In this document: one piece after another, positions 34,360 to 46,015 of the stretch
How positions within the stretch are numbered: the first letter of the stretch is position 1
Layout of the letters: each line of letters starts with the position of its first letter
Origin: Desmodus rotundus
Lineage: Eukaryota; Chordata; Mammalia; Chiroptera; Phyllostomidae
DNA: 64,000 nucleotides
Assembly: GCF_022682495.2 (NCBI RefSeq)
Contig: NC_071393.1
Location: forward strand, 114,902,239-114,966,238
Direction of reading: 5' to 3'
The notes under the pieces: generated by a model
What the model saw: the letters and a program-made list of their open reading frames with translations, nothing else
What the model was told of the DNA's origin: nothing
The model's database searches: none
Translations under genes and position numbers: made by a program

Positions 34360-35470
34360 TAACTCAGTTCATTCATGCACTCATTCATTGGAAGCTCTCT
34401 AGGAGGGAGGTGTAGTGCTAGGCATAGGTGGTAAAATAAAAATACACCAGACATGGAAACAATCCTCAGAAAACAATTCCCACCCATCTGGAGAGAGAAT
34501 AAAGACAGTAGGCCCACCCTACAAGCAAGCAGAGTGATTACTTGATGTGACTTAAAAGGGAAACGCAGCCTGCCCAGCGAGTCTCCCCTTTCCTGGCATG
34601 GTGCCCGTAACCCCAGTGGACACATCTTTGAGTGTTCATTGAGTGCATTCAGTGCTTTGGGTTTGCAAGGTCTCACGATATCGAAGTTTTCATAAATTGG
34701 TATAGAACAGGGGAGAAGTGGCTCCCTCAATGGAGGAAGCAAGTACCCCTAACGTTGCAGGAGGGAAAGGCTTCATATTAAAAGGTCACATTTAATCTGG
34801 GTCTTGGCTGAGTAGATTTTAGAAATGAGGCAAGGGGTTAAGGGCCTTCAAGATTCAAAACATAACCTAAGAGAAGCTAAGTTATACAGACAGTATTGGT
34901 AGATTCCCTACTCTGTGTTACCATGTTTCCCGTCTGCTGGACCTCGGGATACAGAGGGATCTAAGACAGTCCCCACCTTTCAAGGACTCATATTTGAAAG
35001 GTAGGGGATGGAGAAGCAGAGAGTGACAATGCAGGGCCATGAGGCAGAGGAACGTGGGGCCCTGTGGGCTTGAATGAGCACACCGACCCAACAGGAAGGT
35101 CAGGGTTTTCTTCTTGGGAAAGGTGATGATGCCTAAGCTGAGCCTTGAATGACCATAGGAGGAAAGATGTCCCTGCAGAGGTGGCAGCATCTATACAAGC
35201 CTCTGGGGATGTGAGAGAGGTCATCGTGATTTCAGAGAGTCCCTTTGGAAGGAAGGTAGTTAGTTGCAGGGGGACACGTGAGAGAGAAAAAACTATAGGC
35301 CAGAAAGGGATGCCAGTGTAAGAGATGTGGAGTTTTATCCGGGTGGCAATCAGGCCATGTGGGAGTGTTTTTAGCTGGGGGTGAAAATGAAGAGGTTGAC
35401 TTTGCAGAAAGCCCATCCCCACAGCAGGGTGACCGCGGCTTGGAGGGAGGCTGAGCTGGAGGCCTGAAAA
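34360..35470 (-). repeat. Long antisense L2 LINE remnant
   Basis: Antisense L2 pattern: 'tcattcattggaagctctct', then 'ggtggtaaaataaaaatac', a second start near 34,916 ('accatgtttcccgtctgctg'), and the body with 'gcctaagctgagccttgaat', 'ggcagcatctatacaagcct' and 'gttttatccgggtggcaatc'. It is probably one or two old copies. Confidence 0.6.
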
Positions 35471-35980
35471 CCTGCTAGGAGGCAGAATGAGTGATTTTGG
35501 TTTCTTTATTATCTTTTTAAAGATTTTGTTTATTCGTTTTTAGAGAGAGGGGAAAGGAGGGAGAAAGAGGGGGAGAGAAATATCCGACATGTGAGAGATA
35601 CCGTATTTTTTGGACTATTAGACGCACCCCCCCAATTTGGGAGGAAAATGGGGGTATGTCTTATAGTCAGAATGTAGCTTACCTGGCTCGTTGCGGGGAG
35701 GGGCGGCGGTGGAGCAGGGTCACAGGAGACAGGAGCAGGGTCGCTGCTGCGGGCCCTGGGCTGGGAGGAGGGGATGTCCCAGGGATGCGAAGCAAGGGAG
35801 ACAGGGGCGGAGTCCCCGTTGTGGCATACTATAGTGGTAGGGAGGAGGGTACAGGCAGTGCAGGCACGTTAGGAGAAGAAAGCCTGTGGTGCCCCTACGT
35901 GCCTCCATCACGTGACTGGTGTGTCCCCATTAACATTAACATAGGCAAATTCCACCGCAGGGTCACCTGTCAATGTGGTC

Positions 35981-36121
35981 TTGCAGCTGTTGCAAAACTA
36001 CAACTCCCATCATGCTTGGACAGGTTGGGATGATGGGAGCTGTAATTTGGCAACAGCTGCAGAGCCACACAGGTTGTGCAAAACTTCAGTCCCCGTACAA
36101 GAGCGTTGCACAACCTGTGGC
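35981..36121. repeat. Two nested inverted repeats inside the pogo-like element
   Basis: The first hairpin has left arm 35,981-36,012 ('ttgcagctgttgcaaaacta' then 'caactcccatca') and right arm about 36,030-36,061, with a few mismatches. The second has 'cacaggttgtgcaa' near 36,068 and 'ttgcacaacctgtg' near 36,106. The arms resemble a hAT-type palindromic MITE ('aaaactacaactcccatcatg') known to me from other vertebrate genomes, so this may be an older element captured inside the transposon. Confidence 0.6.
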
Positions 36122-36290
36122 CCTCCAGCAGCAGATCTCCCACAACAGTGTCAGCAGTGCCTTGGACTGCTCTGAAGATGACACCCTCTATGAACAGAGT
36201 GAAGACAGTGATACTAGTGATTCTGAGGAACTGAGCTTCACAAATGTGGACAGTGGTGACGGGGAGTTCTCGGGGTTCCCTGATGATTAG
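36120..36290 (+). pseudogene. pogo/CENPB-like transposase C-terminal remnant
   Basis: The frame ends with SSALDCSEDDTLYEQSEDSD and then an acidic Ser/Asp/Glu tail to a TAG stop at 36,288-36,290. The 'ALD.SEDD.L(W/Y/F)' pattern followed by an acidic tail is what I know from the extreme C-terminus of pogo-like transposases in fish, reptiles and amphibians. The open frame extends back to 35,973, but that part runs through inverted-repeat DNA and shows no transposase similarity. DNA-binding and catalytic domains are missing, so the fragment is non-functional. Family assignment is from motif memory, not a search. Confidence 0.55.
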
Positions 36291-36634
36291 AGGAGTTTCC
36301 GTACTTAAAGCTTAAAGTCAATAATAATGGTTGTTAATGCTGCTGTTGAGTTCTGTTTACGTTTACTTTGGTGAAATGTTATTTATGTTATTAAATATTT
36401 TACCATTTTGCTTCAAAATTCTTTTTCCTATTTTGCTCCTCTAAAACCTAGGTGCATCTTATGGTCCAAAAAATACAGTATATCCAACGGTTACCTCTCA
36501 CACACGCCCTGCTGGGGACCTGGCCCACAACCCAGGCCTGTGGCCTAACTGGGATTCGAACCAGCAACTTTTCAGTTCGCAGGCCAGCACTCAATCCACT
36601 GAGCCACACCAGCCAGAGCAGAATTAGTGATTTC

Positions 36635-38780
36635 TAAGGAAGTTCGACCTGCAGGACTCAGTGGCCAGCTCGCTGTGGGCTTGAGGGAGATGGGAGGTAT
36701 CTCCCTCAATGCCCACAGAATGATGACAGGTATCTAGCTCCTGGAAATGCCATTAGTGGGCTCCCCTTGATTGGAGAAACATGAAGTCAAGGCCAAGGCC
36801 TAAGGCTGAAGGCCAATGAAGCCCTGGGACATTCTATTGTCAGAGAGGGCATTGCCTTACTAGAAGACCTTAATCCCCCATCTAAATCTCTTCCCCTGGG
36901 GAAACAGTGACCTAGGCTGGGATTCTCTTAAGCCCCCCTCCTCAGGCTTCTCCTTTCTCTAAGGACTCCATCTTCCATCAAGGCCTTCTTCCAAATCCCT
37001 TCCTGCTAATCCCTACCCTTCCGGCTCAGGGCATGTGCTGCATCGGCTTAAAGGAGTCTCCCTCCTGGGTAGGTGGGATCCTAGGACACCCCAAAACCTT
37101 CACAAGGGAGGGATCAAGACTTCCTGAGATACACGGCACACACACACGCAGGCACGCAGACACAGCGGCTTGATTAGAATCTCCAGCACCGAGAAAGGCA
37201 GCAGATAGGGTATTTTTATACAGGAGCTTTCTCCACTCATATCACACGAAGTAATCAGTCTACTCCAAGGTCTGGCCCCTGCCCCCTTCCTCCCTCACTA
37301 ATACCAGACAATCACAAGTGGGCCTCGGCTCTTCCTACTGATAGAGCCACTGCTTACAGAGCTCTCGAAGTGTCTGCTTTTCAAAGATAGCTAACTTCTC
37401 TCTCCTATGCCCTGCTACCTGCCAAGTCCAAATTTTCTAAGTCCTCCCTCAGCATAAGCACATGGACATCATATCTAAAACTCTGGCAGCGCCTGCATCC
37501 TAAATCAAAGCAACTGTCAAGGTTGCCCTCAGAGAGGGACAGAATGGAGCAGGAAAAAGAAACCTGCCGCCATTACCATCATGGGGAGTGGCAAGAACCA
37601 CGTTTGGACCAAGACAAACATAAGCCAGTTTCCCTTAAAACTGTATCCACCTGTGCAGAAATCAATTCACCCCCACAGCCATATCCTGGATAAAGAAATG
37701 TCTTTTATTCTGTAAAAGTGACTGCCCGAGGGCCCCCAAAGAGGGCTTTCTGCAGGGTATTGCTTTAAGTGTGGCGACAGTTGGAGACGCTGTTTCCCTC
37801 CCTCACGCCACATACGTGACCTCAGGCTTCTACTCTGTCATTAGGCAGGACATGTCCAGGAGAATTCTAAGAGCCAAACGCAGGAGAGCATGTGAAGTCT
37901 GGTTGTTCTGCAGATAGTTACACCGCCCTATAAAACAGGTGTCCACAAGCAGGACAGAAGCCACAGGACCTACAACGTCCCACACTCTGGCACAGAGGGG
38001 GACAGAGGCCTGCTGAATTGCAGCAGGTGTTTTCTATTCTCTGACAGCTCGAGGCGATGAACTCTGGCCTGCAGAGCTGAGAAAGGGTCTCGACTCCATG
38101 TCTGTCCTGCTCTAGAGGGAAAAGGAAGGTGAGAAAATGCTCCTGAAGTCCACAGAAAGCCCAGTGCATTTTAAACGCATCTGAGCCACAGGGACTGCCA
38201 TCCTGAGGATAACTTTCTCCAGTGCAGCACTGGGCTCTGGGACAGAGGCACAGCCCAGAGGGTCCAGAACCCCAAAAGATATAATAATAGAGGAATCGAG
38301 CAGGGGGAAAGAGTGGGGTGGGACCGCTGGGAGAAGAGACTAAGTGTAAGCGACTGGTTCTGGTAAAGAGGAAAAGCAAAAATCCAATGACATGGGACTG
38401 TTAAGGTCTAGGCAAGATAGGAGATGTATTTTAGTACCTGGATCTCCAAAGTCACCAGATGTTCTTGTTTCACCAATCAACTTATTTATCCCTGCACAGC
38501 AGACACAGATTTATAGAGTTGACATATTGAAATAGTCGGAACTCAGTGACAATGCTGAAAGCCGGGGGTATTTTCCAAACACGGGTGGGCTCCTAAACAG
38601 CTCTGAAAGCCATCGTGTTTCCAGAAAGCCTTTTTATAAAGCCAATATTAAATATTTTAATCATACTCATTTAGTAGCTTGAATTTAACCCCACGTGGAT
38701 TAAATGGATCTCAAATAAGTGACTTGCTACTTTTGGCTTTTGCAGAGTTTTATCCATAGCTGTATTAAAATGTGTATATT
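36635..38780. other. Intergenic DNA with possible LTR
   Basis: Outside the possible LTR at 37,060-37,700 (listed separately) no repeat or gene was recognised. The 153-residue minus frame at 37,918-38,379 is Cys/Ser-rich and has no recognisable domain. Confidence 0.4.
37060..37700 (-). mobile_element. Possible solo LTR of an endogenous retrovirus (antisense)
   Basis: On the minus strand, a TATAAAAATA box (complement of 37,211-37,220) is followed by 'ctttctcggtgctggagatt' and a GT-rich stretch ending near 'gaaggttttggggtgtccta'. This resembles a U3-R-U5 order of a betaretrovirus-like LTR. No AATAAA, no coding region and no target duplication were found, so this is a weak call. Confidence 0.28.
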
Positions 38781-38782
38781 CT

Positions 38783-38961
38783 GCTCTGGCTGGTGTGGCT
38801 CAGTGGATTGAACCTCGGCCCGCAAACCAAAAGTCGCTGGGTTGAGGGCTGAGTCCCCAGTTGGGATCACGCAGGAGGCAACCAACAGATGTTTTTCTCC
38901 TTCTCATTGTCCCTCCTTTCCCCTCTCTCTGAAAATAAAATCTTAAAAAATAAAATAAAGA
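38783..38961 (+). mobile_element. Ves SINE
   Basis: Head 'gctctggctggtgtggctca', eroded box B, 'gcaggaggcaaccaacagat', pyrimidine body and A-rich tail, which runs into an (AATT)n array at 38,963-38,984. Confidence 0.9.
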
Positions 38962-38989
38962 TAATTAATTAATTAATTAATTAAATACA

Positions 38990-39690
38990 TGCATTTAGGT
39001 GCACCTCATTTTCTGTTTCTGTCCCTCATATGTTGCTGGTAGGATTGTGACATGATTCAGCTGCTTTAGAAAGGAGTCTGGCAGTTCCACAAATAATTAA
39101 ACACAGGTTACTCTATGACCTAGCAGTTCCACTCCTAGGCACATGTCCAAAACATGAGAACACGTCCACACGGAAATGTGTACATGAAACTTTATGGCAG
39201 CAATACTCACACAAGCCGAAAGGTCAAAACACTCAAATGTCCATCACACAGATGAACAGATAAACGAAAGCTGGTGTAGCCATGCAACAGAATATTACTT
39301 AGCCATAAAAAAGGGTAAAGTACTGATACATGCCACAGCATGGATGAAACTCGAGAACATTACACTAAGTGAGAGAAGTCAGGCACAAAAGACCACATAG
39401 TATATGATTCTATTCATATCAAAGTCCAGAATAGGGAAATTTATATAGACAGAAAGTGCATCAGTGGTTACTTAGAGCTGGAGGGGCAGGTACGGGGGAA
39501 TAAGTAGGAGGGCAGCAGCTAACGGGTATGGGGCTTCTTCCAGAGCTGATGCGGCTGTTCTGAAATGGCCCATGGCAGTGGTTGCACAGATCTGTGAATA
39601 CACTAAAACCTACTCAAGCATGCGCTTTAAATACGTGAATTGTATTGGCATGTGAATCATATCTCAATAAATATTTTCTAACAAAAATCT
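38990..39690 (+). repeat. L1 LINE 3' end fragment
   Basis: Sense L1 ORF2 end and 3' UTR: 'tgacctagcagttccactcc', 'gcagcaatactcacacaagc', 'caacagaatattacttagcc', 'gatgaaactcgagaacatta', ending in 'aatcatatctcaataaatat'. The frame at 39,194-39,400 is a degraded ORF2 C-terminal end. Old L1M type. Confidence 0.88.
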
Positions 39691-39694
39691 CTAC

Positions 39695-40325
39695 TCAACA
39701 TAAATTCCAGAAGCCCACTCACCCAGAAACTTCTATGGCCATTTTCTCCTTTAGAACTGCCCTAGGCATCTAGGGAATGTAGACGAGTGGAGGGAATTCA
39801 GTTTTCAACTTGGTGATTCGATATTCATGTTAGCTTCTTGCTTCAAATCAAGTAACACAGAGAAAAATTCCTTCCCTTGAAAAGCTTGAAATATTAAAAT
39901 TTAGCTATGGCCAAACAAATGAGCTCATTAACAGAGATTCTGAAAGACTTTAGGTTTCTAGGGAATCTTTCAATAAAGTCAAATGTAAGTATTTTAATTG
40001 TATGACTCCTAAGGTGGCTTCTCATAATGCAAGGGCTGAACCAAGAACCTCTTTTACTTAATGACCAAAGCTACTCCTATCTCAAGTTTGGTTTTCTTTT
40101 AAATTCTGAGATATAATGGGGGTTGGAGGGAAGATTTCATCAGAATTGAGATCCATTTTCATTTTTATAATGTCTTTAGCTAGCTTTTATCATAAATTGT
40201 GAATCTGGTTAAACTTTCACAAGGTAGAACAAGGAAGGATGCTCCTGAAAACGTTAATAACAATGCTAAAGAGTCTGCAAGTCTCCGGTAAGGAGGACAG
40301 TACGAGAAAGCAAAATCAGAAAACC
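39695..40325. other. Intergenic DNA, nothing recognised
   Basis: AT-rich, without confident repeat or gene. Confidence 0.4.
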
Positions 40326-40329
40326 TTAG

Positions 40330-40530
40330 AAGTGAACCCTGGCTCATCTAGTTACAATGGCACACAATCTCGGGCAGGTGAATTAATTTAGAACCTCTGT
40401 TTATCCATCTGTAAATTGGGAATATTGATAACCTTCTAAGGGTTATAGTGAGGAATACATGTGATAATGTGACATTTTTTAAAAAGCAACTGACACATAG
40501 TAAGCACTTGAGAAATGCTTCTCCCATGTC
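40330..40530 (+). repeat. MIR SINE
   Basis: 'cacacaatctcgggcaggtg', 'tttatccatctgtaaattgg', and 'tgacacatagtaagcacttg' follow the MIR consensus order in plus orientation. Confidence 0.85.
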
Positions 40531-40716
40531 CTTAAGTACTTGGTGCTTAAGAGGTAAAAAAAAAAAGGGGGAGGGGTGGGGGAAGAAACAGAAGATAAGG
40601 AATGGAGGATGGGCCAAAATGAGAAGAAAGACTTTCCTGAGTTCAAGGGAAAAGGGTATTAGATGAAACAGCAAAATGAGAGCCCAAATGGCTTGTCAAT
40701 AAATTCCTTGAGTTTA

Positions 40717-40945
40717 ACCCTGGTTGGCATGGCTCAGTGGGTTGGGCATCAGGCCTGCAAACCCAAAAGTTGCCGGTTCCTTTCCAGGTCAGGGCACCTG
40801 CCTGGGTTGCAGGCCAGGTACCCAGTTTGGGGTGTGCAAGAGGCAGCTGATCCATGTACGTCTCACGCATTGATGTTTCTCTCCCTCTCCTTCTCCCTCT
40901 CCCCTCTCTAAAAATAAATAAATAAAATATCTTTTAAAAATTGTA
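40717..40945 (+). mobile_element. Ves SINE with 8-bp target-site duplication
   Basis: Head 'accctggttggcatggctca', B-box region 'ggttcctttcc', a 'tctctccctctccttctccc' body and A-rich tail. Flanked by 'tgagttta' at 40,709-40,716 and 40,946-40,953. Confidence 0.93.
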
Positions 40946-40954
40946 TGAGTTTAC

Positions 40955-43585
40955 AAAGGAGTCTATCTTTTCAAAAATTTCCTTTTGGAATATCATGGAA
41001 TTATATATGGGTATGGTAGATAACAATAGAATGCAATTAAATGTAATATCCAGGATGCACAGTCATTAGCAAGTTACTGTTAACAGGGAAAATTCAAAAG
41101 TGTGGGTTTTAAGAAAGAAAGCCTTAATCGAAACCAACATCTAATCCAGTTCACGTTAGAGTGTCTCCTCTTTTGATACCTTATTAGGAGGAGGATGGAG
41201 TGGTGCAACCTTTTTTTTTTTACTGAGAAGAGTAAAACCAAAGTCTTGAAATAGTGCACTAATTGTCCAAATTTGTTACTGGCAATTGAGCTCCCTCTAG
41301 TGTCAGTTATTGGGAAAGACACCCTTTGAAATCCGCGAAGTTGGGGAACCTTTCAAAGTTCCAGCCCTGGAAGAAACTGACAAACACAGCAATTTTCACA
41401 TGGATACCTCAAAAGCAGAAAAAAAAAGTTGAAGAAACATCAATATGATGCGACTGAGCCCTCTTGTTATGAAGTTCTAGAACACAGTAGGTATTCACAA
41501 TGAGTGAATGGCGTTCCGTCCATGGCAAAAAATCCTGGGTTAATGCTGCATCAGGACATTGACATGTCATGAACACCACACCCGTCTAACCAATGGAACA
41601 ATAGAAAACTTGACTCTTCGGACTTTAGAATGCTTGCTGAGTGATACGGTTGAGTAAGGAGCATGGCTGGGCAACGTGGCTGAAATGAAAGGAACAGCTC
41701 CCCTGCGTCAACCAAAATGTACATGTGGCGAGTCCATCCGCAAAGCTGGAGGGAGTGGAGAACAGCTTGTCTCTGAGAAGATTACCCATGATCCCACGTA
41801 CCTTTACAGCAGTAAAACATACTTGATTTATTTATCACCCATGCTGACTCAGGTGGGGGAAAAAAGCGCATTTGCATCGCCAAGGCACTTTTGGCATCAG
41901 ATCTGTTGTTCATTGAGAGGGGAAGAAAAACTTAACCACACAGACTTACCTCAAATTGCTTGCCAGTCCAGTTTTTTGATGTTATTGTTGCCAGAAACGT
42001 ATATTCAGTGGATTCAACAATATATGGAGTAAGTATTCCCTGGCTATGCCAGTTTTGCCCAGAAAGACTGCAGGTCTTAAGAAGATTTAAAAAATAAAAT
42101 TAAAAAGCCAAACCCAGCATGCAACGATATACTTTGATACGAATGCCTGAATCGCTGGGATAGGCAGCACAGTGTTGGAACTTGCATTCTCCCCGCTTTG
42201 AGAACTTGGAGAGACATGCCCTAAGCCACTTCGGTGTGAATGCATGGCACGCCATGCTACTTTCATGGCTTGTGAAATCTACACCTCCTGGTTTTTCCTA
42301 TGTGAATGCCATGTTGTATCTACAGCCTGTATTTATGTCCCCTGAATGGTCAGTTACCTGCAATTGAACATCCAACAGAATGACCAGGCCTTTTGGAAAA
42401 GCCTCAAAGATCATACCTCCTGATGGCTGATGCTTCGGATGACTATGTCATGTCATGTCACAGAAGTCACAGAGAGATTTGTACCTCAGACACAGGACAA
42501 AAGTGCCCAGATCACAGACTGTGAAAACTTAAAATTATTATTCCCAGTCTTCTTCCAGGATCAAGAGAGTAAAAAGAGACCAGATGCCCTAAATGCATCA
42601 AGAGCACATGGTACTGCTGGGAACGGGGTGCAAATATGACCCCCACACAAAGATCTTTAGGAGAGGGTGCCAAAACAGGATCCCCCTCATCACTTAATAA
42701 AAGTCAGGAAGGCAGGTTAGCCCTGGGAGTAAACATTCAGGCGACCAATCAGCTACCACAGTTACCTGGTTTCTATTTTAAGTACGGACCACAAGGAATG
42801 AGGTTGGAGAGGGGCAGAGTCCTCTCCAATTTGCTCTGCACTCTACAATTGTCCTTACACACACCAGGGGGCTTTTAAAATCCGGGAGCCCTGCAGGGGG
42901 GTTCTTTCACTGGCTCATAGCTAATGCAGAGGAAGGAGGCCTTTTCTTTTCCTTCTTTTCAGGGCTCCTGACTTTAAAACAGCAGGAGTGCTCTCCAATG
43001 GGTGGGTCAAAATAGCGTAGCCAGAACTCAAGGGCTAGTGAAAGAGTCCCAGAGAGGTTAGTAATGGCGTTCGAAGACTCTGCTGTCAGACTGCAGAGGT
43101 CATATAGGTGGTGGGCATTACAACAGGATGAAGCAAAACCCCTTAAATTCGTCCTCATCACTGATATTTTAAAGGTATTTTTTTTAATTATTAGAAAAAG
43201 ACATCCTTTACAAAAACACTAAATATTCTATGTGTCCTATTCCAAACAAAATCAGGAACTGATTTTTATTGAGAATCACAATTATTTAAAGAAATCAGAA
43301 GTATTTTTTAATATCCTATTAAACCCCTAAGTCTCACTATAAGATGATTATACGTAACCATTGACTTAATTTTGCCATCAAATAGAATTTACTGCCCTCA
43401 AGTTCACGGTGTTGGGTAAAGTACCATGAACAAGGTAATTCAGACAGTATCTCAGAAACTTAAACTACAGCAGGTTTATAGTAGAGGCCATTTCTCCCCC
43501 AAATAAGTGCTTCCTGTACAAGCAGAAAATTGAACTCATCCAATGAGAAAAGATTAGTGATGATGATGATAACAACAATAATAAC
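40955..43585. other. Intergenic DNA, nothing recognised
   Basis: About 2.6 kb with no confident repeat or exon. Plus-strand frames at 41,676-42,032 and 42,430-42,878 show no domain and lack clear splice context. Confidence 0.4.
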
Positions 43586-43589
43586 ATCG

Positions 43590-43790
43590 ACACTTAGGGA
43601 GTGTCTCCTTAATTCAGGCACTATTCTACAGCACTTTATCCACGTGAGTCCATTTAAACCCCTCAATAACTCCTTTAGACATACTCTTAGGATCCTCATT
43701 TAGCAGGTGGGAATGGTCTCCCTTGTTCCCTCAGTTTGTAAAAGAACAACTGATTAAAAGCAAACCCACACAAACTAGCAGCCTCGAAGT
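43590..43790 (-). repeat. MIR SINE
   Basis: Antisense MIR: 'ggcactattctacagcactt', 'tccatttaaacccctcaata', 'gatcctcatttagcaggtgg'. Preceded by a short GAT/AAC repeat at about 43,558-43,583. Confidence 0.8.
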
Positions 43791-43794
43791 CAAA

Positions 43795-44395
43795 CTAGAG
43801 CCATAGGTTTCCCCATCTCTAAACCCGCCCAAATAACTCTTCTCTCAAGTCCACAACACAAAAATGAATTCACCCTCCAACATTTGCAAAGCTGTGTTTG
43901 TAACCTCACATGATGTTCTTTTTATTAGCTATCTGAAAAGCAGGAAAAACCCTCTTTTTCAAACAGATAAAACCTACACCTCCAAAGCAGCGGCAACACT
44001 GAGCCAGTGACCCCCAACGGCTGGGGCGGTCTCCCCACCTTTTACCTACACTGTTCTTTCCTCTCTTCTTTAGGTTCTCCCCAAAAGAAAATAATAAATA
44101 TAAAAATATCAAACTTCTGCTAAAAGTTTTTAAGAGTTTACAAAAGGCAGCAAATAATTCTGCTGACACAGTGAAACTATCAAAAAGATGTGCCGGAACA
44201 AACGTGTGGTTTTAAACATTTTCCCAACTGCCCCATAATTTGTGGTGGAGGTAATACCTCAGAGCAATAGACATTCGCTTTGTTCATTCTTTTCCATCCC
44301 TTTTTCACGTGGAGTCCCCTCAAGCCCACTATAAATAAGAATGTGTATATTACTGAGTCATATTAGTATTTCAAGTTTGGGGTTTATTTGTTTTT
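43795..44395. other. Intergenic DNA, nothing recognised
   Basis: AT-rich stretch before the L1 block; no repeat or exon recognised. Confidence 0.4.
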
Positions 44396-45479
44396 TGTTG
44401 TTATTTTATTTTCAAGATGAAAATGACTTCATCTTCTTCCTGGATATAAAAATAATACATGTCCGTTATGAAGAACTGGAACAATATGTAAAGAAACCAC
44501 CATGAAAATAAAAATCCCCTGAAATCTCACCATCCTAATCAGGAATGCGGGGGCGGGGGGGGGCTTCCTTCCATGTGCGTCTGTGCACACAGGTATGTGA
44601 ACACACACCTGTGCACTGGCACTCCCACAATCATGCACAAATAGAATCACATCCTATTGCCTGTTTTTATTGTCGGCAACTTTCCTCCACAATTCACAAC
44701 CCAGAGTGTGTCCGCACAGACTTCCCTTTGTTATCACACACACACACATATTCATGGACACCCACACGTATAAGAAGGTTTGTTGGCTCTTTTTTGCACA
44801 ATAGTGGGATGGCATTACACTCATTTTGCATCTTGCTGTTCTCACTGGTATCTTACGGAAATCTCTCTCAGACATCTGGTAAGGCTATAATTCATTCCAT
44901 TTAATGGCTATGTAATATTCTATGGAGTAATATATTTTAATTTTTCAGCCATTCTCTGATTAATGGCCATTCACCATGTTTCCAGTTCTTGGCAGCTACA
45001 AACAATTCTGCAATAAACATTCTCGCACACATGTCTGTACAAATTAGCACTTTTATTTTTATGGAATAGATTCCTAGGAGTAGGATTCTGGGGTGAAGGG
45101 GAATATGCATTCGTAATTTTAATAGATATTGCCAGATTGCCTTCCAAAAAAGCTGGAACGCTTCACAACTCCGATGTATGTTGAGTACACTTTCCCCCAC
45201 ATCCCTCCTGGCAACAGGTATTATAGCTTTTAAGTTTTTTGCCAGTTTAATGGATATAAAGCACTATTTCATTATTAATTTGCATTTCTCTGAGTCTGGA
45301 CCACTGCCTGCATTGTGCAGTTTATGCAGTTTGATGGGGTTGAAGTCCAGCCCACAAATGGCTTGCAAAAGCGGGCATTCTGACTCTTCAGTACGGAGGA
45401 AGGGCCCAGAACTCTCCTAGTTCATGGGAAGGTGCTGCCAATGGCCTTGTCCTGACCAGCAAGAAATTTAAGCATCTTT

Positions 45480-45682
45480 TTATTTTAATTTAAAAAAATA
45501 TGTTTATTGATTTTAGAGAGAGAGGCAGGGAGAAAGAGAAGAGAAACATTGATTGGTTGCCTCCCATATGTTCCCTGACCCGGGACTGAACTTGAAATCT
45601 AGGTAAGTGACCTGACCAGAAACTGAACCTGCAGCCTCTTGGTGTACAAGACCATGTTCCAACCATCGTCACACCAGCCAGA
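45480..45682 (-). mobile_element. Ves SINE (diverged, rearranged)
   Basis: Antisense: 'tttattgattttagagagag', 'gaaacattgattggttgcct', then two box-B-like stretches ('cccgggactgaacttgaaat' and 'ccagaaactgaacctgcagc'), and 'cacaccagcca' at the end. The doubled middle suggests an internal duplication. Confidence 0.8.
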
Positions 45683-46015
45683 AGGAGCATTTCTTTATAG
45701 GGCAGTTGGATATTGGGACTTGTTTTTCTGTGAATTTTCTCCTGTTGCCCATTTTTCCACTGCATTACTTAGTATTTTTCTTGTCGATTTATAAGAGCTG
45801 AAACTTTTAAAATGAACTTTGACCACAATCTATATTATATGTACTGTTGATCATTTGTCCATGACTTTTGTTCATGGTACAATTTATAATATAATTAAAA
45901 TTTTGTCCAGGAAAATGTTTATCTTTTTTTTTTTATAACTTCTGGGCTTCCAGTCTAGGTTAAAAAGATTTCCTTGACCCTTAGAAAACACATATAGCCT
46001 CCTAAATCATCTTGT

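Larger units (their letters stand above)
35601..36478 (+). mobile_element. pogo-like (Tc1/mariner superfamily) non-autonomous transposon
   Basis: It has 28-bp terminal inverted repeats (35,601-35,628 and 36,451-36,478) that pair with four mismatches; the outer part reads CCGTATTTTTTGG. TA dinucleotides flank both ends (35,599-35,600 and 36,479-36,480). Inside are a GC-rich stretch, nested inverted repeats, and the last part of a transposase-like frame ending at 36,290. It is 878 bp with no DDE domain, so it is non-autonomous. It lies within a bat-specific SINE and is therefore younger than that SINE. The exact family was not identified; similar end sequences occur in other vertebrates as far as I recall. 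Confidence 0.82.
35498..36617 (-). mobile_element. Ves SINE split by a DNA transposon, 16-bp target-site duplication
   Basis: SINE parts at 35,498-35,600 (tail and body) and 36,481-36,617 (head, antisense, ending 'gagccacaccagccaga') together make one complete antisense Ves. The whole is bounded by gcagaatgagtgattt at 35,482-35,497 and gcagaattagtgattt at 36,618-36,633, a 16-bp duplication with one mismatch. The middle 878 bp is a separate DNA transposon. Confidence 0.93.

Noticed and set aside
35656..36033. 125-residue frame in the 5' half of the pogo-like element
   Set aside because: Runs through GC-rich subterminal and palindromic DNA of the transposon; no similarity to a transposase, unlike the tail ending at 36,290.
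37918..38379. 153-residue minus-strand frame, Cys-rich
   Set aside because: Cys residues do not form a recognisable zinc-finger pattern; no splice or promoter context.
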